A stretch of DNA of 64,000 nucleotides from Diphasiastrum complanatum (lineage: Eukaryota > Streptophyta > Lycopodiopsida > Lycopodiales > Lycopodiaceae): positions 45,146,484 through 45,210,483 of the forward strand of contig CM055102.1 of NCBI GenBank assembly GCA_029204225.1, given 5' to 3'. The notes under the pieces were generated by a model, which was not told the origin of the DNA, made no database searches, and saw only the letters and a program-made list of their open reading frames with translations. Within the stretch, counting starts at the first letter, position 1. Every line of letters starts with the position of its first letter. A program made the position numbers and the translations under genes. This document shows positions 12,201 through 26,000 of this stretch, in pieces.

Positions 12201-15200
12201 CCTATTCCTACTACACAGCCTATGTCCCCTGCTCATGAGGCTACAATATCTGCCTCTGTTTTAGACCCTGATGCTTTGATGCTGGCTATTAACAGTCTAC
12301 AACAACAGATTGTGGATATGCAAGCTAAGCACAATCGGGATCAGCAAGACCTCAAGGAATTGACGCAGCTAAGGCAATTGGTGCGTCAACCCTTGTTTAC
12401 TCCTGAAGTTTTTGCTGGGGAAAAGAAGGATAGAACCCCGGAGGCGGTCTTGCAATGGTTGGATCGATGGAATTCGCACTTTTCCATGCATGATTCATCC
12501 GAGGACAACAAGATCAATCTCGCCGTCATGTACCTGAGAGGTAAAGCATTTACCTGGTGGCAAGATATAAGGGGTAAGTCTGAAGTTCCTAGGAATTGGG
12601 AGGATTTCTGTAAGGCCTTTAAGGCGGCCTTCCTTCCTATTCTTGATGATTTTGAATTTTACCGTCAGCATGCAACAATCCATATGGGGAACCGGCCCCT
12701 GGATCAGTATTTGCAAGAATTTCAAGAGGTCTATTCTCGTTTTGCAACTAGAATAGATCCTTTGCTAGTAAAGTTGCATTTTATACTGGGGTTGCCAAGA
12801 GACTACCAGCTAGAGGTCAGGAGGAACCAGCCTGTTACCCTCGAGGATGTTGTTCGCTTCGCCAGAATCTACGATGATACTCGTACGATGGCTAAGCCTG
12901 AGATTGGTGTCTTGCCCGACGTAAAGGGTAAGAGGCCTTTCTTTCCAAATCGAAAGATAAGGCAAAGGAAGGGGCTTCAGGTTCAGGGAAATCGAAGAAA
13001 AGATCTACCTTGGACCAGGAAACCGTCATGAAAGCCAGAAGCGACAATCTGTGCTTTAATTGCATGGAACCAGGTCATGTCGCGAAGGATTGTCCAAAGA
13101 AACGGAAAGCTAAAGGGGCATCTTTTAAGACGCCAGGTAACTCTAGAATATCTAGTGTTGATCTTTCCTTTGCTGGTAATTCTGTGTGTGAGCATTGTTG
13201 TTTTAATACGGCTGTTTTTGGCCCTCATGACCTCATTCGGATGAAGGGGGTTGTGGGTGGCCAAGCTGTAACTGTTTTATTCGACGATGGTTCCACACAT
13301 AATTTTATTAACGCAAATTTGTTGCAGAAGCTAAAGGTGGAAACAAGGCAAAGTGACCACCGATACATAGTGAAGCTGGAAACTGGAGCAGAAAGCCAAG
13401 TTTGGGACCGGATAGTCCCACGTCTACCAATAGAGATTCAAGCCTATAAGGATAAATTAGACTTTCATATGAATCTAGATAGGGTAGATGTTATACTTGG
13501 TAAAGAGTGGTTCTATGAGAGGAACGAGTCTATGAAGAAAAACTATGTAACTCACAGTTTGTCGTTCTTACATAACGGCTCACTCATAGAATTGAATGGA
13601 AATGTTGATATTTCTACTTTGTATATGCTTTCTGCTTTGGAAACTGTTAAATGTATGGATATTGTGGATTGCAGTTCTTATTTATGTTGGTTAAAAGATT
13701 TTACTTACCATGAAGAACGTAGTTTGCCATTTTACAATCTCCAAATGGAATTAATGTCTAATAACCTAAAACAAGAAAATTCGCCGGAAGCTGAAATTTT
13801 TAGGAAACTTAGACAAGAATTTAACGATGTTTTTCCTGAACAGCTTCCTGAGGGTCTTTCCCCCTCTAGGGGTGTTGACCATGGTATTAAACTGATTCCT
13901 GCTAGTTCTCCTATATCACTGTATCCATATAGGATGAGTACCACTGAGGAGGATGAGGTTTATAGGCAACTGCAAAATTACCTCAAGATGGGCCATGTTA
14001 GGCCTAGTAAATCTCCCTGGGGGGCCACCTGTGCTCCTTGTTGATAAAAAAGACGGAGGTACTCGTCTTTATGTGGACTTTAAAAAGTTGAATAAGTTAA
14101 CGATTAAAAACCGTTATCCTTTGCCGCGAATGGATGAACTGGTTGATCGATTGCATGGTGCAAAGTACTTCACCAACATCGATTTAAGATCAGGGTATCA
14201 TCAAATTCGCATAAAGACTGAGGATATTGAAAAAACCGGGTTTAGAACTAGGTACGGCCATTATGAGTTTCTGGTTTTACCTTTTGGCTTGACAAATGCT
14301 TCAGCGACTTTCCAGCAGATGATGAACGATCTTCTTCGTCCATATCTAGGAAAGTTCGTAATAGTCTACTTAGATGATATTCTCATCTATAGTAAGACTT
14401 TGGAGGAGCATCTCAGGACTGTCTTAAAGTTACTTAGACAGGAGAAGCTTTTTGCCAAGGAGTCCAAATGTGTGTTCTTCCAGAAGAGGTTGTTATACCT
14501 TGGTCACATTATTTCGGACCATGGCTTGGAAATTGACCCAAATAAAGTCCGACAAGTACGTGAATGGCCTATCCCTAAAAACCTTGACGAATGTCCTCAG
14601 AGGGGCTCAAAGAGTTAGCCGGCACAGTCAGTCCTCCAGTTACCTGGACTGAAGAGTTGAATCAGAGTTTTGAGAACCTCAAATACTGTGTAACTATAGC
14701 GCCTATTCTACACACAGTGGATCCTAACAAGCCCTATGTACTTGAAACGGATGCCAGTGACTATGCTATAGGCGCAGTCCTATATCAGGATGGTAGACCG
14801 GTAGCTTTTGAAAGCAAGAAGTTGGACCCTGCTCAAAGGCGGTATTCCACCTATGACAAGGAACTTTTTGCAGTCATTAATGCCCTGAAAGTTTGGAGAC
14901 ATTACTTGTATGGCTCCCAGTTTACTATAGTTACTGATCATCAAGCGTTAAAGTATATTAACGAAGCGGTCGACCTTAGGGGTCGTAAGGCCAGATGGTC
15001 AGAGATGCTCCAAGAATTTCATTATGACATTGAGTACCGGAAGGGTACCTCTAATAGTGTCGCGGATGCCTTAAGCCGGATTGGAGAGGTTAATCAGTTA
15101 AGCTTTTCTGAGATCCAATCTGAGTTGTATCTGTCCTTAAGAGATTTGTGTAAAACCGATAGGTACTTCGGTCGTATTTGGCTAGACGTCCTGGCAGGTT

Positions 15201-18200
15201 CTACTAGATCTAGTAATGAGCTTGGAATGCAGGATTTCAAGGTTTCTCCTCAAGACAAGATACAAAGATACTATTCCATTAAGAATGGGTTACTTTTCCG
15301 GAATGGAAAGGTTTGTGTGCCAGAAAATGATGATATAAGGGCCCAAATCCTGCGTGAATGTCATGACAGCCCGTGTGCAGGGCACCCTGGCGCTCAAAGG
15401 ACACTTGACTTAGTAAAAAGGAACTTTTACTGGCCAAATTTAAAAAGTCAAGTGGAGGCATATGTTCGCAAGTGTGCGCAATGCCAAGTTAATAAAGCTG
15501 AAAGACTTAAGGCGGCTGGTTTGTTAGTGCTCTTGGAAATTCCCGAAAGAAAGTGGGAAAGCATTTCCATGGACTTTGTGGTTGGGCTACCTCGGACGGG
15601 GAAGCAAAATGATGCCATTTGGGTAATAGTTGACAGGTTAACTAAAATGGCGCAGTTCATACCAACCAAGCAAACTGTCAAAGCTTCAGAACTTGCGCAG
15701 CTTTTCGTGGAAAAGTTGTTCAGGTTGTTTGGTTTGCCGAATGACATTGTTAGTGATCGAGATCCAAAGTTCACTGGCAAATTTTGGCAAGTGGTCTTTG
15801 AAAAATTAGAGACCACTCTAAGTTTGGGGTCATCAGAGCATCCTGAATCGGATGGTCAGTCAGAGAGGACAAACTAGTCTATGGAAGATATGCTTCGAGC
15901 ATATGTTCCCAGAAGACAGTCAGATTGGGAAAGGTACCTTCCAATTATTGAGTTTGCGTATAATAGCACAAAGCACTCAGCGACGGGTTTTAGTCCATTT
16001 TCTCTGATGTATGGTTTCCAGCCTAGGGCTCCCATTTCAGTGGGCCTCAAAGGCCTTAAGGTTAAAGCAGCAGTAGATTTCTTGCATGATATGCAAGAAA
16101 TGTTGCTTGTTGCTCGCGAAAACGTAAAAACGGCTAAGGATAGAGCCCAGTTTTACGCCAATCAAAAGCGACAACCTAGGGTCTATGAGGAGGGAGCTTG
16201 GGTATATCTTAGAATCCCAAAAGATTCTAAGGTACTAAGGACTGGAAAATGTCCTAAGTTACACCTCGTTATGCAGGGCCATTCCGTATAGTAAAGAAAC
16301 TCCATCGGAATGCGTACCAGCTGGAACTTCCTCAAGGTGTTAAGGTACATCCAGTTTTTCACATTAGTCGTTTAAAGGAACGACTTGGTGGAAAGGATGG
16401 CTTAATGCCTCAAGAGGACTTAGTTCGGCTGGAGGACCTATCATCCTTTGTACCTACTGAACCAGAGGCCATTGTTGATGTACGTCAACGTGGACTCAGA
16501 AACCGGCAAGTAATTGAGTACTTGGTTCGTTGGAAAGGAAGTTCCGAGGACGATGACACTTGGGAGAAGGAACTTGACCTTAAACTGAGATTCCCGGGAT
16601 TTCTTCCTTACATAAGGAATTTTTTAAGGAAGAGGGAATGTTAGGGACCCAACTTCCTTGGGTCCCAAACCCAGACTTGAGACCAGACGATGACTGGGCC
16701 TGTAGACTTGACCGGTGACTCGTGAACCTGCATGGTTGCCACGTGTCATGATCCAGGAGTGCACATGGCTTGGAGTGTCTCTCTCCTTGGAGGTATACAA
16801 GGGGAGGAGGACTCATTTGCCATCCATTCTGTCTACCTAGGAGGAGGTGGATGGAGAGCGTGTGCACGGCCAGGATGTATTGCTAGCATGAGGCAGGAGA
16901 TGGCTGAGAGCCTGGACGGTGGTATGGGACGCCGTCTGGGATGGAGGTCGGATCCAGCTTGATACGGTCACAGGCCAGGGCACGAAGGGTGGACCTGGAT
17001 TAGGTCCTAAGGCGGGGTGGAGTTCGGTCTCTTGTGGTTAACCGGCACCTGGAGGTTTGCTGTAAGTGAGTGTGTAACAAAGCCCCCGTGGGGGGCCCTA
17101 GTTTTCTAGATGATAAAAAAGACGGAGGTACTCGTCTTTGTGTGGACTTTAAAACTTAAATAAATTAACGATTAAAAATCGTTACCCGTTACCTCGATGG
17201 GATGAACTGGTTGATCGGTTACATGGTGCAAAGTACTTCACCAAAATCGATTCGAGATCAGGGTATCATCATATTCGAATAAAGAGTAAGGATGTGGAAA
17301 AAACGGGTTTAGGACCAGGTATGGCCATTATGAATTTCTGGTTTTACCATTTGGCCTGGCAAATGCTCCTGCGACTTTCTAGCAGACGATGAACGATCTT
17401 CTTGGTCCATATTTGTGGTCATAGTTTACTTGGATGATATTCTCATATATAGTAAAACCTTAGAGGAGCATTTGTTAAGGACCCAACTTCCAAGATTTTC
17501 TAGATTGCCTTCCTTAGAATGTTAGGGACCCAACTCCCTTGGGTCCCAAATTCAACTTGAAGCTAAACATCGACTGGGCCTGTTGACTTGACTAGTGCAG
17601 GTCCATGCTCGCCACGTGTCGGGATCTAGGATGTGTGCTAGGCTTGGAGACTCCTACCTTGGAGGTATATAAGGAGAGGAGTTCTCACTTTACGATTCAT
17701 TCTATCTACCTAGGAGAAGGTGGATGGTGAGCCCTTGTGCACAACCAAGATGTGAGCTAGCTAGGGGTGGGAGATGGCTGATGGCTTTAACAGTGGTATG
17801 GGACGTTGTTAGGGTTGGAGGTCGGATCTTGCTTGTTACAGGTTACAGGCAAGGGCACAGAGGGTGGATCTGGATTGGATCCTACGGCGGGGTGGATTGT
17901 GTGACGTTTGGTTCCTTGTAGGTAACCGGCACCTGGCGGTTTACGGTAAAGTAGGTCGTAACACTTAATGACTCATTGATGAGCATTTTGACTCACCAAT
18001 CACTCATTGAGGTTATAGTGACTCGCCATTCTATGAAATTAGCCAAATATTATCTTCTTTTGGGTGACTTGCTATGACTCGCTGGAGCTTATAGAGACCT
18101 TATTGTGACTTGCCATCATCACCATAGGACATTGTATTTTACCTATTGTAGACCATAACATCCGTTAGTATGTCTTGTTTGGTTTCCATCCTTTCGGGGT

Positions 18201-20031
18201 GCTCAAAATAAATCAGGTCAAAATGCTACAAAAACTCAATAGTGACTTGGCACGTGTGGGAAGACTTGAGTGACTAGCCACTTGTACCAATGAATACCCT
18301 CATACTTCAATACAAGTGCTGGTGAAAGTTGAGCGAGGTCAAGAACAATCAACTCCTGAACATCGTTTTGATTAGAGTTGCATTGAGATCGTTGTTATTG
18401 AGTTGCAATACATATGATGGTTTTGAAGTCAAAATTATGGGGGGATCTTACTTTTTCATGGAAGTGACTTGTCAAGGTGGCTTTTTGAACTGATAGTGTC
18501 ATTGGTCCTTCCATATGCTTGTGCAGTTTGGGATGGAATCATTCCGTGTCCTCATTGGTCAAAATCGGAACGGGTTTGAAGTTGATTTTGACTACTTACC
18601 ATGAGGGTCAATAAAAAAGCACCTTATCCCATTCTCCTTGTAGTATTTCCTTCGAAGGCCATACCAATGCTTAAAGCAATTTGCTAACTTGAACGCACAA
18701 AGAATATGCAAGGTGAACCACTTGCAAAAGTAGCAATATCAAGAGCTGTCAAAACTTTGAAGCTTTTATGGAAAAAGTTCTCCCAAAAAATGTGGGAAGA
18801 CCCATTGGAGAGAAAACTGCAATGCTACAATCAATGTATGAACCTCATCAGATGGGCTTGAGAGTCGAAATGGGAAGAAGTGTTTGTCTCATCTCAGGAC
18901 TTCTAGAGGCTAGATTTTAAAGAATCTTAAAGAATTATTTAATACCATGGCAATCCATGACTTCCCACATCAAGGATATAGCAACACTAGGAAGCTTTAT
19001 TGTAGAAAAGCATCAGAGTCCTTGATTTCATGAGTCCTTATTACTATGCTTGCTTATATACACAGTTATTCTCTTGTGTTCATTGTATGATTTCATCTGG
19101 TTATATAGACCAATTGTCTTAGAGGACATTAGCAAGATATTCCATTCTATTCACTAACTTCCTTTTCTAGTGTTGTATTCATATCTCAATATTTGTTTGT
19201 GAATGCAATCATAACAAGTAGGCAACCTGTTTGAATTGAAGTATTTGTTTCCTATGCTGTTAGTGTTTTTCTTGTTGGCCAATTAGTATGATTCACAAAA
19301 AGGCCACAATATTTGACATGTGGTGTCTATGTTTTCAACTATTCAAAATTCAAAAAACATGAATCTTTTTTTTTGAATGTATCAATAGTGTTTTGCACTT
19401 GCAAGTTTTACACTAAAAAATTATATTTCTTTTGAAGGTTTTGATGAAAACGGACAAGATGAGCATCTTCGTCAACAACAAGGCACTACAGCAGGCATTC
19501 CTCCTCCGCCCGGAGAATACATTTTACCTCATACACAATTAGGACTTGGACAATCCTTGGTACACATTTGTTGACTTCTGTAACATTGTAATATGCTCTT
19601 AGGGGAACACTGATTCAGTCAATTTTGATATTCTCAATTGTTTAACGTTGAACTATGTGCGTGGTAAGTGTATTTGACAATCTAAGTTGTATTATGATGT
19701 ATAAATGCTTATAGGTTAGTACGTTTTTTCTTTGACAAGATTTCATTTTTGGAAGTAACTAGAAAAGTTAATTAAATTTGGCTAAGCTCCAATTTCGATC
19801 TGCAAGCAAACATTTGTCTTCAACTGTCATTTGGTAACATCTTATTCTATGCACCACTTTGTTTATGATGATGTTCTATTAACTTTCAGTGTGCTTGTGA
19901 ATTGTACTTGTTTCAGGTCCGAACGGCATATCCTTATGCAGATCCATATTTTGGAGGCATTGTAGCAGCATATGGAGCTCAAGCGATGGTATACCAACTC
20001 AACTTGGTTCACATGCGAGCCCGTGCACGCG

Positions 20032-20074
<43 letters not shown>

Positions 20075-23000
20075 TATAATTACAGCTCCTACATGTCAAG
20101 TATTTGGCTCAAGCTGTGAAAATAAGGTCTCATTGACTAATGGACATTAAGGAGGACTTAATTGAGCAAATGTTGTCAACTCAGTAAAACTTATTGTTTA
20201 TGTTTCTATTGCTATGCAAGCTCATGCCATGAGACATCTTGCTATCTCACTCAGTACATGATCTTATTTGAATCCAATACAGACCAATTATGGCGAAGTA
20301 TCACATACAAACTGTATAATAGATAGGAGAATGCAAATTGCCTGATATAGCAATAAGAATTTTTAAAATCAATGCAGATGTGAATGGTTTTCCCACAAGA
20401 GCCTAATGAGTACAAGCTTACTAAGCTAATCTGAAGAATGTTAAGTTAAGCTACTTAAGCTAACTAAACCAAGAGCTAAGCATTTGGTTATCCAGTCATC
20501 AATAATAACAATTGATACTTGCTAGAGGGTTTGCCGAGTAGGCTTAGCCACCACCTAGTAGGGACCTAGTATCAAGCAGTGACTAAGTACCAAGTCATGC
20601 CAAATAGGGGCTCAAGTGCCCAAAGTAAAAGGTGTACTCTGATAATTACAGCCCGTTGTAGTTGTGTGATGAGCTCTTTTCACTGAGTGAATCCATTTGA
20701 GATGTGTGTTGTGGGTTTTCCCATGCTTTTTGTCTTCCTCTCCGTCACAGTCTCGGTCTTCCATGGCCCTGTTGTAGCTCTGCTGCCTGTTCCTGTGATG
20801 CTGCTGCTACCAATGGCTCAACGTGCAAATCCATGAGCGTGACTCTATGTGAACCTTTATCTACCCCTGCCTCTGTAAATGAGTGTTGCAGGCTCTGCCT
20901 GTGTCTCTATATCTTGGTCGACATGGCATCCGTCATCTTTGACATCCATATTCATCTCCTCCTTGTTATTCGTCTCACCCTAGACCTTTTTCTTGCTTCT
21001 CATATGCTACCTCCTCCTTATGCTCATCCTCCTCGATCTCATTAGCACCCCTCTTTCCCCCCCCCCCCTCTTTTGTGATAGCCCTTGTGAACCCACACAA
21101 CTTCCTTCTATGTGTCATCTCATGATAAAACTTAGCAAATACCTCTCCATCGATATTGGCCTGAGTGTGTGTTGTAGTTGCTGTGGTTTGCAAAGTAAGA
21201 GTGCAGTCATTGAGCTCCACCTAAGCTGGATTGCCATCTTTCATGTGTCTCACCAGCTTGAGGTTGGTGGTACGATACACCAACTGTTCACATTGCCTGA
21301 CACAAAGTCTGTTGCATCTCTGTGTATTTACAAGAGACCACATGCTCCAACTATACTTGCAAGCCTAAGTAGAGCATAAGGACAAAAACTGTGATCCAAA
21401 TTGAATTATTTACACACCTTTTTCTATGAAAGATCATAAATTTGTCACTTTTTTGAACAAGAATAGGGTTTCTTTAAATCGTTGCAGTAGGACAATTTTA
21501 CCTAGTGACATTGTGGTGATGTGTGTAGAATATCAAAGTGTGAGCCAGCTGGCTTGAGAGATGATATTTTGTCCACAAGTCAATTCATGATGTTGCTCAC
21601 CTAGTTCGCTCCTTATGCACAGTGGACCACACTTGCATCGATGTAGAGCTTCACATGGTTGGGCTCTCTAGTTCATCGAGGTAATGAATGGGGCATGGTT
21701 GTGCCAGAAGACTTGACTTTAAGCACAAACAAGCTATCTTCTTACTGAAAATAGCTAGTTCAAGTCCGTTCTTCTGCAGAACAGAATACATTATCTCCTC
21801 TAGTGTTTGCTCCGCATTTTAATGATACCAGGAACAAATATATAAAATTCCGTTGCTTTGTTTTCTTTTATCCGTACAAATTCTTACCTTTGTTGGCGTT
21901 CCCTTTTCTTCAAGCTTTTATTGCTTGGTTATTCAATTTCGAAAAACAAAGCGTCAAAGAGAAACGGCATTTTTGCATTTCTTTGCAGCACAGAGAATGC
22001 TATACGTTCTTTATCCGAACCTGCAGGCTGGCTTTTTGGCCTTTCTTCCGCCTGAAAAAAATCTTACGCGAAGAGAACCTGCGGGTTTTCTTTCTTTTTA
22101 TGCCTCCATCACTGTAACAAAGGCATGGGGTTAGAAGCCGTATGAGCAGTAACATTCACTTACAGTTCTGTGAGAAGGGCAGCGGACGGAGATGGCTGCT
22201 TGCTCTTTATCTCACCCTGCTTCGAAAACAATATGAGAAATGGAAAACAACTTTTTGTAAAAAATGTATGATTGCAGAAAAATGAAATGACAAGTACACC
22301 TGATCATTAAGAAAGGGTATCTGAAAGGCGTTCTTAATCTTGTAAACTCATAGATGTAGTCGAGTGTGCAGTCCTTTTTATTCACTGACAACAACACATG
22401 ATACACAAGTCGAAGAACCTCAACAAGCATCTTTGCCTCTCCCCATAACTCATCCTAAATACCGCTGCTTGAAACCCCGTTGCAATGGGATCACAGCTGT
22501 GGCCCCACTGTGTGAACTTGGGGCCAAGTTCCAACTTGGCACAATGCATGTGGCACCTTTACCAGTCGCTCCTACAGAACTAAGTGATCGGTACGTTGAG
22601 TGGGTGGTGTCTTTTTGAGATCTGGCAAGCTCTTTTTCTTGAACATGGCTAGGGCTCTCCTCTTCCTAGGCACAAAGGTGACCAAGCCCTATGTTGTGTA
22701 CCAAAGGATCATTGCTATGTGTTGCACATGGGCTGGCAGGAAACTCTCTTTGCAAACAATTGCTTATGCACCTGCAGTTGGTGACATTGTCCATTGTGAT
22801 TATAATATTAGTTTGTAAAATATCTCATGTGATTATAGGTTGATCGATCACTCTGATGTGATCACCTGGTAAAATGTATTGAAAATGCATAAAATTTTTA
22901 CTTACCTCTCAAAATTGAACAGGATGTGTAGAATTGTTTGCTTATGCAAAAGCAAAACCAATGGTATATGTTTTTTGCGTCTATATTTTCTTCACTATAT

Positions 23001-26000
23001 CAGCTTCTACAACATTGTAGAATAGAAAGCTGTTTTTGTTCTTGATTTTTGACTTTGGAAAGCACCTTTTGTATTTTCAAAAAGTGAGTAATATGGGCAC
23101 GATTCATCCATGACATGCTCCACGTTGTTTTCTGGGTGCATTCTATCAGGAGGCCACATGCTCTCATTAGATGGTTTTGCATATGTTTTTTATTAACTGC
23201 TGTACTCTACAGGGATACACAGGCAGATCTATTTTTGTGATTGAGTTTTAAGGTCTTTATACATGGACTTAACAGATGTGCCAGTTTAAAGGGTTGTAGT
23301 GGACTTTGAAACGGGTAATATGGTTTCACATGCTGGTTCAAGGAATTTTGTTTGTTCGAGAAATATAGTTGTAGTGAGTTGTCCATATTCCATCCTATTA
23401 AATTTCATTCAAGTATATGTTTTTGCCCGGAGCTTGATGGAATAGAATTTACACAATCGGAATAGAATCCCAGAGCTTGGTGTGAGTAAAGAAGATGCCA
23501 ACCACTGAGCCACAATTTTGGATAGTGTGTTGACTGTGTTATATTGTGTGCCATATTTCCCAATATGATCACTTCCAGTGAACATTCTTGGAACAGTTCT
23601 AGTTGAGCATTATTCAGAAAACAACTTAGTCAAAGGTAATCATCAAACATCAGTGTCAGATATATCTCATTTCCAGCATAAGTATTGGGAATTGATATCT
23701 GGCTGTAAGATTGGAGCATAATGCTTTTCTATCTCATTAAAGACTCATATTTTTGTGTCATCTTTTTGACTTGCTTGTGGATTTTGGTTTTTGATAGATT
23801 CATCCACATATGCTGGGAGTGCAGCAGGCACGCATGCCTTTACCTTCTGAAATTGTTGAAGAGGAGCCTGTCTATGTCAATGCAAAACAGTACCATGGGA
23901 TTTTACGAAGGAGGCAAATTCGTGCTAAAGCAGAATCTGAGAACAAACTTATCAAGACAAGGAAGGTTGGTGATAAGATGCTTTCTGAGAGTAAAGGATT
24001 ATAAGCCACATTTTTCTGGAAATTATATGTGAGATGTAGGAGAAGCAATATACTCTCTCAACCCTTGATTTAAAGCATTGATTGGAGAAGTAACTCTGGT
24101 TTTTTCTGGCTCCAGAAGACTATCAAAGTATGAGAGCTCTTCTTGGTAACTCTGAAAGATACTCAATTTTATAATTATGTACATTGCACCGAAAAAGACA
24201 ATTTTGCAACATGTGGTTACTGATAACATTTTTATTATTATGTTCAGTTTTTGCCTTCTGTGAGGCCTCATTCCTATGAATCAGTTACAACAAATAAACT
24301 CAACAATCAATTGATATACTCGTGCCTCAGCGAGGTATTATTAGTAACAAAATGTTTTCAGTGCATAGAAACTTAGAAACTGGATTTGGACAAGATTTTG
24401 CTTACCAGCATGGCAGGTGGACATTCCTGGCTGCCCCAGTAAACAAAGTAATGAATTGCAAGAAGCTTCTCTCCTTACTAGTATTGAGGATGAGAATCTT
24501 CCCCTCTACGGTCTCTCTTATAAGCCCTTTACCTGCCCTTTAGGTTCTCATGCTTGTTAGCCTGTTGATCAGGCTCTGGGCAGCCTATCTTCTTTACGGA
24601 GATTTGTGGTCCTTTGCATGTGTTTCAATGGTTCAAACGAGGGGTTGATATCAATGGTAAAATCTAAAGCATGACTTTTTAAGTCTGTGATCCCCACCAT
24701 GCAGGTGCTGAGGATTTGTGTTATCACCTAATAGCTTAAGAATTAACGGTATTCAATGGATCTTTTTCTTGGTGTCCTCACTTTTTCATGTGGACCAGCA
24801 GCGACTCTATTGCACCCCACGGCTTCTGTGGTTCAGAAAATACGAGACTTCGTCCTCTTATAAGGTTGGTTCAAGATGTTGGTTTTTTGGCTGTGGAATT
24901 CATGAGTAAGGGTAATTTTTCTCACATGGATAGAGCTTTATTTGAACTTCTTACCTCTCTCTTTTCTCACAGAACTTTGGAATTCCACGTGCTCTTGTTA
25001 GCTCGTGAAGAATAAGCATCTCTCTCTCTCTCTCTCTCTCTGGTCCTCCATCGCTGATGGTGCCCTGGTCCATCTCTGATGCCGCCCTCCATCGCTGCCC
25101 ATGCCCCGCTGCTAGGCTTAGATAGCAGTGGCTGCTTTCATTCACAGATTATGCATTTTACACATATCAGATTCTACCAGCAAACAAGAGCTACAGCGAT
25201 GGCTGCTGCCTGATCAGATGCACCTGCCTAGTGGACCTGCCAGCGAGGCCTCCAACGGACCTGCAGCAAAAGTTTCTGCCTAGCGAATCTCCAGCGGATC
25301 TGCCAGCAGATAGAGAGTCTGAAATGCCTCGTCGTAAAGGGGCTGATGCCCCTACCCCTCACCCATCTTCCATTTCCAGCATTGCTTCAGCATCTTCCTC
25401 ACAGCCAGATTTTCCTTCTCCCTCTCCTATGCCTGTTGCAGATTATATCTTGCCATCAAATCCTATTCTTCACAGTAGTGAACCTTCTATAGCTCTCCCT
25501 CTGACTCCAGCCACCCCAGAAGCATCTTTACCTCCATGTTGTGCAATTGCACCTTCAGAAGCTGGATATGTCTATTGACAATCTCAGGCAGCATCATACG
25601 GCTGTCCAGACTTGGGCATATGTCCTTAAAGCTTAGAGTACTGCTATTCCTCCACCTCCTCCTTTCAGCTACATTCACTGAGAGCCGTCTGCGAGAGCAG
25701 AAAGCTCTTAATGTTCGGGTCTAAGGTATTACGAATTCCTAAATGCTGTTGGCAAAGCTAAGGAGTTTTTGGAAGAGACTCTTCAACACTATAACAAAGG
25801 TATGGATATTGCGTGGCAGCCTAAGAAGGATCCAGATACTCTTGTTATACGATTCACATCTATATCGCATCTTCGTGAAGTGCTAGGTAAGAGATCGAAA
25901 CTGCAGGATACCAAGATTTACCTGGACGAAGATGTTACTTTCATTCAGGTTCAAGAAAGGGAAAAGGCAAGACATGAAGCTCTAACAAATGGAAAACAGT

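Larger units (their letters stand above)
10986..17079 (+). mobile_element. Ty3/gypsy chromovirus, full length but degenerate
   Basis: A 6,094 bp element with a 5' LTR (10986-11385), PBS, about 800 bp leader, gag, zinc knuckle, protease, RT, RNase H, integrase, chromodomain, PPT and 3' LTR (16639-17079). The TSD AAGCC is perfect at 10981-10985 and 17080-17084. Domain order (integrase after RNase H) and the C-terminal chromodomain place it among plant chromoviruses. Frameshifts near 13020, 14020, 14590 and 16260 and a stop at 15875 make it non-autonomous. It inserted into an older copy of the same family. Confidence 0.94.
10858..17473 (+). pseudogene. Old gypsy RT fragment split by a younger gypsy
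   Basis: Positions 10858-10985 match the start of the gypsy RT region at about 13876-14008 (for example GATGAGGTTT and AGGCCTAGTAA). The match resumes at 17085-17473, equivalent to about 14014-14410, and includes the GATAAAAAAGACGGAGG block. Between them sits a complete gypsy flanked by AAGCC duplications. The fragment has many substitutions and frameshifts. It stops around the [15 protein letters not shown] equivalent and then runs into degraded LTR-like sequence before the LTR at 17520. Confidence 0.85.

Noticed and set aside
18945-19035. ATG at about 18947 (ATGGCAATCCATGAC) as a possible NF-YA start
   Set aside because: The frame meets stops before the exon at 19438. Phase matching favours the exon at 1-97 as the upstream partner.
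20704-21379. Overlapping ORFs on both strands around 20.7-21.4 kb
   Set aside because: They are Cys/Leu- or Lys/Glu-rich with no known motif, and include a poly-C run. Treated as noncoding intron sequence.
21803-22134. Three overlapping plus-strand ORFs
   Set aside because: The same T-rich stretch is open in all three frames, which points to base composition rather than selection.
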